DNA of 64,000 nucleotides from Elephas maximus indicus. Taxonomy: Eukaryota > Chordata > Mammalia > Proboscidea > Elephantidae. Below are positions 23,001-35,000 of the stretch, piece by piece. Every line of letters begins with the position of its first letter. Position 1 is the first letter of the stretch. A program made the translations under genes and the position numbers. The stretch covers positions 146,960,001 through 147,024,000 of the forward strand of contig NC_064820.1 in the NCBI RefSeq assembly GCF_024166365.1, in the 5' to 3' direction. The notes under the pieces were generated by a model. That model searched no databases, had not been told where the DNA came from, and saw nothing but the letters and a program-made list of their open reading frames with translations.

Positions 23001-26000
23001 CAAGACCATGGAGTTTTCAGGCTGTTGGTGAAGGAGGGGCTAGGGCATATGAGGGCATGGAACCGTCCCTGGCTCCTTCCCAGCCTTGAGGGGTATGCCG
23101 AAGTACATGGAACCCAGCTGGCCCTATTCCCCTTGTACCAAAATGGCTGGCAAAGGGGTAGCCCAGGACAGGACTTGGGACACCTCCTACAGTCTTGGTC
23201 AAGGCATAGCCAGATCCTTGGGCTTTATATAGCTCAGGCCCAGCTCCGCTGATGGGAGGGCTAGCGGATATGTGCTCCAGGCAGGTAGGATGTTTATAGA
23301 ATTAGCAAGGGCTGTGAATCAGCCCACTTCCATCCCCCGCTCTGCCCCAAGCCCTTTGGATCTTCAGTGTCCTTACTGTTTACCCACAGTCATGTCAGTC
23401 TGTGCTGGGCAGGGATGTGGGTAGAAGGAAATGTAAGTAGGAGATGGAAGAGGGGGCTGCTTGGCATCAAAGTCTGGTAGCCTTACTTGTCTACCAACTC
23501 CTCAGCCAACTGATGAGGGGCAGAAATTCTCACTGGAGTTCCCTAAACCCAGTGTGGGTGGCAAGCTGAGGGTCCCTCTCCTCATGACGCCCCGTCTTGA
23601 TTTCCTAGGATCCTGCCACCACTGGAAGGCCCCCCTACCCAGGTGTCCCTGAGCAGCTCTGAATTTGGTGAGGGCTCCCAGCCCGATTGGCCAGAAGGCA
23701 GCCGCTATGACCTGGACGAGATTGACGCCTACTGGCTGGAGCTCATTAACTCAGAGCTCAAGGAGATGGGTAGGTGACCCACCAGGCCAGGAACAGGATT
23801 GGGGTGGGGGGACAGGGAGGGCTTTCTTCCAAACCCCAATATCCTATCTCAGAAGGGCAGTGGCTAGGACTGGACTTTGGCACATATCTGGGGCGTGAGG
23901 TCCCTACACCATTATAGATTGGAGAAATTATTTGATGTCAGTACGCCTCAGTTTCTGCAGCTGTTGATGGGAAAACTAATAGTATACGTAAATGACATTC
24001 TTGGTTCCGGGGACTACGGTAGTAAGAATGAAAGTTGTATGAAGAATACGGAAGCACACAGTGAATCTAGAATGACAAATGGGACCAGGGGTCAGCTGGG
24101 TCACTTGGTCAGAGCTCCTAGCTGGAGCCCACTCGCATGTCCCAGGGAGGGCCAGCTCTGCCATACTCAGCCACCTTCAGAGATCCCCCCATACACACAA
24201 TGCAAGCAGTAGATTCTCTGGAGCCAGCCGGGACACTTCCCTACACCTGGTGATCTGCCTGTGCACATATATCTGTGTGGTCACAGGGAGGCTATCTAAA
24301 GTCAGAATTCCACAATGGACAGGGGCCTTGGAGATTGCCTGGTCCAGCTCGTTGAGCTGCCAGACAGTGGAGCTGAGGCCCAGAGACGGAGGCTGCTTTT
24401 TCACAGATCACACAGCTGATAAGTGGGAACCTTCCTGTACCTCTGGGCTGCTAACACCCTTCCCTGCTCTCCCTGCAGAGAGGCCGGAGCTGGACGAGCT
24501 GACCTTAGAGCGTGTGCTGGAAGAGCTAGAGACACTGTGCCACCAGAACATGGCACGGGCCATCGAGACGCAGGAGGGGCTGGGCATCGAGTATGATGAG
24601 GATGTGGTTTGTGACGTGTGTCGCTCTCCCGAGGGCGAGGATGGCAACGAGATGGTCTTCTGTGACAAGTGCAACGTCTGTGTGCACCAGGTGGGTAGCT
24701 CCTCAGTGTCCCGAAACCCCACACACATACACTGCCTGGGTGGGCCTCCATCCCTCTGCCTGGAGCTGGCCTTCCTGGCTGTAGGAGCACTGGGGCACTG
24801 AGCAAAGACCCCTAGGGAGGAGGGAAAAGGAGGGAGGAAGGGAATGGCGTGAGTGCCCTGTGGTGCTAGGGACACCCAGGGCCCTTTGACCCAGCCCTGC
24901 CAGTCAGACTTGAGTAAACTCCGATTGGGTGTTCTTTTAATTCTCTCTCCTGACTTCTCTCTGACATTTTCCACGGAGCACCCGGGTCCCCCTCCCCTGA
25001 AGCCCTGCTCCTCTGTTTCTTGCCATCCTGTACTTAGAAAGAGGCAGCGCAGCGTCGTGATGGAGAGTAAAGCCTGGAATCAAGCTGCCTGGTTTCAAAT
25101 CATGGCTCTACTCTTCACGAGCTGGGGGACTTAGGGCCAGTTTCTTTTTTTGTTGTGCTTCAAGTGAAAGTTGACAATTCAAGTCAGTTTCTCATACAAA
25201 AACTTATACACACATTGTTACGTGACCCTAGTTGCTCCAGGGTGGAGACAGCACACTCGATTTCCCATGTGCACTCAGCCAGCTCTTATCCCCCTCTGCC
25301 TTCTCATCTCACCTCCAGACAGGTGTTGCCCAGTTAGTCTCGTGTGTCTACTTGAGCTGAGAAACTCACTCCTCACCAGTATCGTTTTATGTCTTATAGT
25401 CCAGTCTAATCTTTGTCTGAAGAATTGTCTTTGGGAATGATTTTAGTTTTGGGCTAACAGAGAGGCCGGGGGCTATGTCCTCTGGCGTCCCTCCAGTTTC
25501 AGTCAGGCTGGGCCAATTTTTTAACTTTTCTGGGCTTCTGTTTCCATAACCGTAAATAAAAGTGAGAGGATTAAGTTACTTACTTTGAGTTATTTGCTTA
25601 AAACAGCATACTAACTGACAGGGACCGTGAATATTTGTTACCATTATTGGTATTATCAACCAGGTGTGGCCTAACCAGCCCCCACCCCCTTGACCTTGGG
25701 CCCCAAATTGCTAGGTTTTTTGCATCTCTGGGCCTTGTTTACAGAAGACCTGACTAGGACCCAGGGGACCCTTCTCTGGGAAAACCACTCTGAATTTGAC
25801 TTTGAGGCTGCCCTTACCCACTGCTGATGGAATCGCTGCTGGGGAGCTCAGAGTCAGGGGCTTCACCTGGCTGGCAGGTGGGTAGGTAGTACACCCCTTG
25901 TGCATCCATATCCCCAGCAACTCTTAGGCCCACATGTCTTCCCCAAGCCCTGGGTACATCAGGAGGAGCCCTGCTGACAGATCTCTATGTAAATAATCTG

Positions 26001-29000
26001 AACCCTCTGGGCCTTGTCCCTAGGCAGTGTACGTACTCAATTGTGTATTCAACTTAAGGGCTTCATGGACCTTCCTAAAGTCCATTACCCATTATGAACC
26101 TCTGGTTAAAGTGACTGTCCCCAGCAGGGGGCAGACCTGAGCGAAACACAGAGGACTTTTACATAAATGGTGACATTTTAGGCACACTCTGCAGGCAGAG
26201 AGCTTCCCAGGAGGCTGGAGGCAGCATAGCAAGGTAGTTCGGGGCTGGGACTGGGGCTGTTCCCAGTAGCCTGCTGACCACATGTGAATTGGCCAACGTC
26301 TCTGACTCATGACCACCCTGCTTTCTCCCCAGGCGTGCTATGGGATTCTCAAGGTGCCCACGGGCAGCTGGCTGTGCCGGACATGCGCCCTGGGTGTCCA
26401 GCCAAAGTGCCTGCTCTGCCCCAAGCGAGGAGGAGCCCTGAAGCCAACAAGAAGCGGAACCAAGTGGGTGCACGTCAGCTGTGCCCTGTGGATTCCTGAG
26501 GTGAGCAGGTGTGGAGGTGGGGCCACCCTGGGGGAACAGTCCGTAGGGCAGTGGGTCTGCATGAAACTCAAAGGTCAGGCAGCAGGGCACTGGGAAAAGA
26601 GTGCTGGCCCTCAGGAACTGAGGCAGTGGACCTACATTAAAACAGGAGGGTGTCAGGCAACAGCCCCCAGGGAACTCCGCTTGTGGACTTGGGCAGAAGT
26701 CAGATGGTAGTTCCCATGGGACAAGGAGTTATGGGGCTTGGGGGATTCAGGTCTGGGGTCTGGACAAGCAGCAGCCCGTAGGGGAAGCAGATTGTAGGTC
26801 CATCCAAATCTAGGCAGTGGTTCCAACCAATGTGAAGTTGCGGGTTTAAAACAAAAATGAGCCATTGATCTTAAAGAAAATCAGGCAGTGAGCCTAATTA
26901 AAGTTTGGGTAGTAGGTCTGCTCCAGCTGTGGGTGGGGTGGAGGGGCAGGACTGCGTCTGAGTCCAGGTGGGAAGAGTGAGCTAGCAGAGACGCTGGGTT
27001 CATGGAAGCCCATCCGATTTTATATGAAATGTGAAGTACTGAAGTTCACCAGCATTTCAGCCATGGCCCTGCTATGTGCCCCTGACCCAGAATGTTGCCC
27101 TGCTTCAGTGCTGCCTAAGCCAGGAGCAAGCAGGTGGCCCTGTCAGCAGGTGGCCCTCCCCCTGCTGAGCCTCCCATTGCAGGCTTCTGTCATGGTAGCT
27201 GTTTGTGTCAGCAATAGTCACTTGCTCCCAGATCAGCATTTAAGGGCTGGATCTACTTCTGTGTACTCTGGGCTGAGCATAGTAGGGACAGAGGAACCAG
27301 TGAGGGTCCTTCTGTGGGCCGTCTCAGCCTCAGGGTGTGGTATCCATGCAAGGGCCCTTCTTCCAGTCTTAGGTAAGAACAGTAGGGAGCAAATTGCTCT
27401 GTCTCTGGGGTAGGTGGATGGGCTGTTCCCAGTAGGAGGGAGGGTTATAGGTTCACCTGCCTCAATAGAAGCAGAAGGGGACTGAATAGAGGTACATCGC
27501 CCATGGGCTAGGAGAGCCCTGAAGTTCCCCCAAGAGATGCTGTCATGGGGCCCTTTCCTGGTGCCCAGAAAAATACATAGAATATATAAATGTTGTAATA
27601 AGAACTCTGGAGATGCTATTAGCAAAGGCCTGAGGTATGGAAGAAAGGAAGACCCTTCATACACATACACACATACACAGATGCACCTCTACCTCGAGGC
27701 CCACCCATTCACAGACACACACTATCAACCAGTCATGTGCACTGATGCACATTCTCTGGTACATTTATAAGCAATTGAAAATGAGTCACTGATGAGGACA
27801 CATTACACACTCACCCAGATGGTTGACCTGGGACCGCTAGAAGGGACTTGGGCCTTTGAGCCATGCTTGTTTGGAGTCAGGAAGGATCTGGATTCGAGGC
27901 CTGTCCTATCTGTCCTCCACCTGGTTTCAGCAGACAACCCCTACTTTGGGGTCCTTGGAGACAGGCTGGGGACGAGGGCCCTGATGTAGCTCCTTGTGTC
28001 CTGCCCAGGTCAGCATTGGCTGCCCCGAGAAGATGGAGCCCATCACCAAGATCTCACATATCCCAGCCAGCCGCTGGGCTCTGTCCTGCAGTCTCTGCAA
28101 GGAGTGCACAGGCACCTGCATCCAGGTACATGGCTGACTCCACCCCCTGCTGCCAGGAGCCCAAGAAGGACCAGTGCACCCAGGGTGCTCCTGGGCAGCC
28201 TAGGAAACAGGAAGCTGCCACTATTCACCTACCTCCATGGTCACTGATGGGCCAGGGAGGCGTGGGACTAGGTCTCTACCGGGGGTGGGAGGGGCGGGGG
28301 TCATTACTCTATCCCCCATTCCTCCGGGGAGGGGTGCGGAGCTGGGGAGCTAAGGTTCACCATCCCAATACAGTACTGAGAACCTTGGCTTTCCCCAAGA
28401 GTAAGTGCTTTGGGCCTGATAAGTACATTGATCTCTCTTCTGATGTCAAACTTGATTTGTGGGAGGGGCAGCACTCAAACTTCTACTCCAGCTGAGGTAA
28501 GAGGCTCTTCCAACACAGGGCAGGGCTGCTCTAGTCTGCCTATAGCAGTGGTTCCTAAACTCTAGCGTGCATTAGAATCTTCTGGAGGCCTTGTCAAAAC
28601 GGATTGCTGGGCCCCATTCCCAGAGGTTTTGGCTCAGTAGACCTGGAGTGGAACCTGAAAATTCACTCTTCTAGTGAGTTCCCAGGTGATGCTGATGCTT
28701 CTGGTCTATAAGTTGGGGGAGTCATCCTTTCTCCCCCTTATCTGTACAGGAACAGAGTTGTCATTGCCACAACTAGATGTGTCTCATCCATTCATAAACC
28801 AAAAACCAAACCCGTTGTTGGTGAGTCGATTCCGACTCATAACAACCCTTTAGGACAGAATAGAATTGCCACATAGGGTTTCCAAAGCTATAAATCTTTA
28901 TGGAAGTGGATCAACAAAAGTCTTTCTCCCTCAGAGCAGCTGGTAGGTTTGAACCACTGACCTTTTGGTTAGCAGCGAAGCATTTAACCACTGTGCCACC

Positions 29001-32000
29001 AGGGCTCCTATTCACTTGTTCATAAGACCTTCAAAATGCCTTGCAACTCCGACATAAATGGCCATGGATAGTTGGATGGGCTGTTGCTGAACTAGTCTTC
29101 AGCCGCCCACAGCTGTCATCTGAGGCTGGGAGGGAGGCGCAGGCCCTGAGCTCCCAGGGCAAGAGGAAAAGGAAGGGGTCCAAGTCCAGCCCCACCTCCC
29201 AGAAGACAGAGCAGGTGGTGAGGGGGGTGGAACAATTGTTCTTATCTTAGATAACATTGCAGAAGAGGTAACGAGCCATGATCAGCTTTCTTTTGATGCC
29301 TTCTGATCTCAAAGCTGTTTTGCCCCTGCAAAAATGCAGCTTGTCCCCAGAGGGGTTGGCCAGTCATCTTCTGGTCATCTTCTGGTGGTCGACTTCCTCA
29401 GGATATATGGCGCTGAGCTCCGTTTCTTTCCAGGGCTCCCTGTTTCCCACCTGTCACAGCTTCATGCTCATTAGGATATTGGAAGTCCTATCAGATTTTA
29501 TTTAGGGTCTCACCAGTATTCTGGGCTCTCAGTAGAACACTGGGGGAAGCACCCAACATCCTCCTTGGCCCCCACCAAGGCTCCCTTCCTGCCCGTGCTC
29601 AGCCTGACGCTGCTCTTCCTCTCCCGCTAGTGCTCCATGCCTTCCTGCATCACGGCGTTTCACGTCACATGCGCCTTTGACCATGGCCTGGAAATGCGGA
29701 CTATATTAGCTGACAACGATGAGGTCAAGTTCAAGTCCTTCTGCCAGGAGCACAGTGACGGGGGCCCTCGGGGTGATCCCACATCTGAACCTGCAGAGCC
29801 TAGCCCAGCTGGTGAGGACCTGGAAAAGGTGACCCTACGAAAGCAGCGGCTGCAGCAGCTGGAGGAAGACTTCTACGAGCTGGTGGAGCCAACTGAGGTA
29901 GCTGAGCGGCTGAACCTGGCAGAGGCGCTGGTCGACTTCATCTACCAGTACTGGAAACTGAAGAGGAAAGCCAATGCTAACCAACCGCTGCTGACTCCCA
30001 AGACCGACGAGGTGGACAACCTAGCCCAGCAGGAGCAAGATGTGCTTTATCGCCGCCTCAAGCTCTTCACGCACCTGCGGCAGGACTTGGAGAGGGTAAG
30101 TACCCCTGCTGACTACCACTGCTTGGTGGGCCATCCCAGGAGCTATTTCCACTTCACACTCACTACCCGAGACTAGCTGTGGCTCACCAGGGTTCAGACT
30201 GTGAGCTCTGGCCAGTTGGTCCTGCCACAGGCACTAACCAAGGGGCTGAGGACTTCCAGGTCTTGGAAAGAATGGGGCTGGCTGATACTTTGAGGAACAG
30301 GGAGGACCCACCTTGTTGAGTCTCTGAGTCTTTCTTGTCCCAAGCCTTTCTCAGGCCTGGTGAAGAATGGGGGTCCTGCCAGGATCATGAGGCTGGGGAA
30401 TACCAGCAATGGGGCAAGGACCCCAGGCTTCTGACTTGTAGGCGCTACTAACTCAGTTTTGGCTTCTCTAGGCCTTGCGTTCAACACAGGAGCTTCTGGT
30501 TAGCATCTGTGGCAGGGGAGGAACTCGGGTCTGCCAAGCTGCCGCCTTCGCCTGTACCGAGAGTCTAGGCCTCAGGTGCAAGGATTGTTGAATCAGCACA
30601 GCAAGTGTGCACTGGGCCAGGCAGGACAGACAGATGTGGGTGCTAGACAGAGGCCCGGAGGTGTCCAGTGTGCGTGAGGGTTGGCAGCAGCCTGTGTGGA
30701 GCAGGAAGGATGAGGCTGGAAAGGCCTGTCTTCACTGGTAGGTCTCAGGAGCTGGGTTGGTGAGCAAGTGTACCAGGAAGCTGCAAGAAGTGTTTTGAGC
30801 AGGAAATGCCCTGATGTGGTAGGAACTTCCGAGCACTCCTAGAGGGGGAATCACAGGGCCCTAGGTGGATGAATTGGCTGATAGCTCCCCAGCTGTGTGC
30901 TGGGGCAGAGAGGGGTAGTGGCTTGATCCAGAGTGGTAGTTTTGGGGTGAGATGAGGGGACGCAGGTGCCCAGATTTTGTGCTAGGCTGTGGAAGAGGGC
31001 AATGAGAGCAGGTTACCTGGAGCATGGAGGCCCCTCAAAGCCTCCAACTCCTCCCAATCCCCCGGAAGGAAGGTGAGGGAGGGGGCTTGCCTTCAATGGG
31101 GTGTGTCCTTGAACTTGGCTTTTCTGGCACCCCAGGCCACCTCCAGCTGGTAAATTACCCAGTTCCCAGGTTGGGGACAAGCCAAAGACAAGGCAGGATG
31201 TTGAGTCCTTGGTCCAGTCTAGTGAACCTCAAAGGCTGTTCTGGCCTTTCTTTCTCTGGGACGTTCAGTTCTTGGGTCCCAGAGCATGTGGTATCAGACA
31301 CGTCACGGTGCCCCCCATGTGTACAGACGTACATGCCACCCTCTCCCCAGGCTGTGCTAGGAAACAGCCCTGAGTGGAAGCATTAAGGGAGCTTTGTGTG
31401 ACCTTAGGCTGCTGCTTTTTTGTTTGCATCTCAGTTGGCAAGTCTGTAAAATGGGCAGAGCAAGTCAGCAGGTGTTGTAATATGCTGTGTAGGGGTATAC
31501 CCAAGGTGGAGGTTCTAAATTTGCCTCACTCCCCTTCACCATACTCATCCGTCCTTGGGCCTGGTCAAGGGGGAAGTGACCCTGATTGACCTGGGAAGGA
31601 GCCAGCCTGCCACCAGTTCAGGAAGGGGCAGGCGGGAAGGAGAGACCACATGCCCTGGGCTCCAGCCGCCTGTCACATACGGCAGGTGTGTCAGGTACAA
31701 TCCCTCTGAGAACCACAGCTGCTTGTAGAGTTGTGCTCAGGCTACCCCGTCTCCACCCCTAGCGTCTTCAGCACAGACCCCAGCTTTTGTTCCAGACCTG
31801 TCCCAAACGACTCAGCAGATCTGACCTCCCTGGTCCGTACTGGGCATCTGTGGAGTCTGCCCACGTGCCTGGCCCTGGCTAGGCTGTGTGGGGAGGCCAT
31901 GGGGTGGTCTCACCTCTTTAATCATCACAGTCGCCCTGGGAAAAGAAAGGTGAGGTGGATACTGCCAGCCCTACTGAGCAGATGAGGAAACTGAGCTCAG

Positions 32001-35000
32001 AGAGATGAGATGACAGGGAGACTTAGGGGAACTTGTGTTCCCTAGGGTTTGAGCTCAAATTTGGACCTGAATGCTGGAGTTCTTAGAAAGAGAGATGTTG
32101 GCTTATCCTCTGTTCCGTAAATGCCCTGGGCAAGAGCATCCTTTATCAATCCCCCAGCACCCCTTCGCCAGTGTCAGCTAGTACAGGTGGGGCCAGGGGC
32201 TGGGATGCCAGTGAGCCTGCTGGGGCAAGTCTCGGGGGTTCCAGGGCAACCAGAGCTGCTACACACACCCCTTTAATGGGGGGACAGGGTCCTCGAAGGT
32301 GAGGTGTGAGCCAGTGCACTCGTCTCCAGGAGGAGGAAGCAGGGGAGACTGAAATCTGTGCAGCTTCTTAGGGCCCAGGAGGACCCTATCAAAGTTCTGC
32401 TTCCCTGGCAGCCACTGAGTTGGGCTTGGGGACACTAGCTTGATGGGATCCGGGACACAGGGCTCCAGGCACCAGCAGAGAGCAGGGCAAGGGAAGGAAC
32501 AGCCCTGGCAGGACCGAGGAGAGGAATGGCATCAGACACAGCAATGTGCCAGGCTCACCCTGGCCTCAGGGCCTTCCATGGCATGTGTTGGTGACAGTGA
32601 ACGAACAGGGCTGAGCACTATGCTTGTGGGGGAGGCTTTCTGGGGCCATCAGAGAGGTGTTAACAGTGGTCAGGCAGGGGTTAAGAGTGAGGCCTGGGGT
32701 AGGCTGGGTTTGCATCCAGTTCCAGCACTTCCCACACCGAGTCTGTTAACACTTCTTTCAGTTTCCCTTTCCTTGTCTGTAAAATGGGACTAAGGATCAT
32801 GCTCACGTTGCGGTTGCAGGGAATATGGGGGTACAGAGCTTAGCACAGTGCCCTCAGCTGTTGGCCATGATTATTGTTGTTGCTCTAGCTGTACAAGCAG
32901 TTTGACTTCTAGAAGAAGGGAGGCCGTGTTTTGCACTCCGAGGGTGGGCTGCACCGGGGCCAACGGGGCAGGGAGTGTCTTCCCTGATTGATCATTTGCC
33001 TCCTCCCTAAGACTGAGGAGGGTGTTCTCTGAAAAGTAGGAGCTGGGACCATGCTGCCGGCCCCAGCATGAAATCCCATTTTATGATCGGCCCGGAAAAT
33101 TTGCTCTCTTAAAATTTCAGCTTTAGGCCTTGGTCCTGGCAGGCAGCTCGGGAAGGCATGGCTGCTGCAGCTTCCCGGAGTTATTCACAGCTAACAAAAA
33201 AATTGCAGCAGTGACAATTAGCCCGACAAACGCTGACTGGTGTCCCCTAGCAACCACGCTGGCAGCCAGGCTGTACAGGGGCCTGCTGGCTGTGGCTCGG
33301 GATCTGGTTACTCTGAGTTTATTGGAGACTTGGCCTGGCTTGAAGAGGGGCCAGGAGAGTGGGCCAGCTCCTGGACACACATGCCCTAGATAATGGACAT
33401 GCTGGAAGTCCCAAAGGCCTCTCTTCAGCAAGCTCTCCCAGGGAAAGGAAGCCTTGGCTGAGAAGTAGGTCCTGCCCTCCCCTACACTTGCCACCTGTCT
33501 CCTTGTCACTTGGCCACACCCCACTTATCTGTCCTTGGTGCCTGGATAGTGGTCCCCTTGTCCCCCTGCACCCCCCGCCAAAGCCTGCCTTGTCCTGGGC
33601 AGCCTCCGCTTGCAGACCTGGCTCCTGGGCTCGCACACCTCCCATCTCTAGGGCTTCTCCAACACATTAGCGCCCCAACCCAACCCAAACCTAGTCACCC
33701 CTTGGACTGCTGCTCCCAAATCAGTTACTTGGAAATCCTCAAAGCCCCCTTTTGACCACAGCTCCTCTTCTCCCTGTACCTTTGCCTCCTGGGCACTCCA
33801 CCCTTCCCTGTCTTCACATTCCCTTCAGTCCCACCCTGTTTGGCATTAGCCCACTGCCCATGCTCTTCACACTGTGTGAAGGCCACACCCCTGTTGGAGT
33901 CTCAGCCAGGAGGAGCCGCTGTCTGCCTGGGTGTTGCAAGCCTACCAGGAGAGATCTGGTAGCAGTGAGCAGCCAGGCGCCCCCAGGGTACCTGTCAGCC
34001 AGCCTTGGGAGGGCACACCGTGAAGGAAATGCCATTCCCACTCAGCCTTTTTTTTTTCCAGTTGCTGTGGAGTCATTTCCGACTCGTGGTGACCCCATGA
34101 GTGTTAGCGTAGAACTGTGCTCCATGGGGTTGGAGATAGCAGATTTTTCAAAAGTAGATTGTGAACCCTTTCTTCTGAGGCACTGCTGGGTAGACTTGAA
34201 CCTCCAACCTTTCAGCTAGCTGCCCAGCACGTTAACCATTTGCATACCCAGAGACTACTCTTTTTTGTTACTACACTAAAATTCAAGAAAGTGTAGTTTT
34301 ACTTAGCCTAGCTGCCCATTTTTCCAGGAAGCTTCCTCACTACCCCCAAGTCTGGTTCTGTCAGCACTTGTCTGCTCTGCTGGATAGAGAGCCGTGAGAA
34401 GAGAGGAACCCCTGACATTATTGCTCACCGCTGAATCCAGGACCCAGCACAGCACCAGTTCACAGAGCTGCAACCTGTCCTTAGGGGCGTGATAGGGGGA
34501 TGCTAGGGGGAGGGGTCCCCCAGGGTAATCACGAGGAAGTCCAGGTTTTGAGAGGAAGTTAGACCAATCTGATAGGCCACAGGCTGGGGCCAGATGATCG
34601 CAGCCGAGAGCTGCCCCCTGGGGGATGCTGACTGAGGAGGGGTTGGTAGAATTGTGTTGCAAAGGTGGGTGGTGCCATGGCTTGGTCTTCACCATCGAGG
34701 CCAGAAAGCCATGTGTCCCAGTGCCGAGTGCCACCAAGAGTCCATGCAGAGTTTATCCTGTGGAGGCTTGAGTCTGGACCAGGTATTCTGAGGTCTCCTT
34801 CGTGATTAGGCTCAAGAAGGAAAAGAAGATGCCCGTGCCCAGTGGAGAGGTCTGAAATCACGGTTACTTCCAAGCCTGGAGAAATGGTCATGCTGAGAGG
34901 CGGGGGCTCTGAAGACTGAACTAAGCCTTGAAGATGGAACCCAGCTGGAGAGAGAGGTACTAGCCTCTGTTGGAGAGACTCTGGTGGGACCCAGGATTCA

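Larger units (their letters stand above)
19049..23608 (+). other. JADE2: JADE2 intron between coding exons 3 and 4
   Basis: Non-coding. MIR copies are at about 19240-19460, 20430-20580, 21020-21170 and 22535-22730. A short (GA)n tract lies at 21257-21272. A repeat-free stretch around 19905-20070 might be conserved. No gene is seen. Confidence 0.75.
28126..29630 (+). other. JADE2: JADE2 intron between coding exons 7 and 8
   Basis: Non-coding. It contains a MER5A-type fossil (28546-28707) and a full AfroSINE (28797-29008). A small tandem repeat CATCTTCTGGT lies near 29370-29395. Confidence 0.75.

Noticed and set aside
24079..24801. 240-codon open frame around JADE2 exon 5
   Set aside because: The real exon is 24479-24690. 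The upstream and downstream parts are intronic read-through across a clear acceptor and donor.
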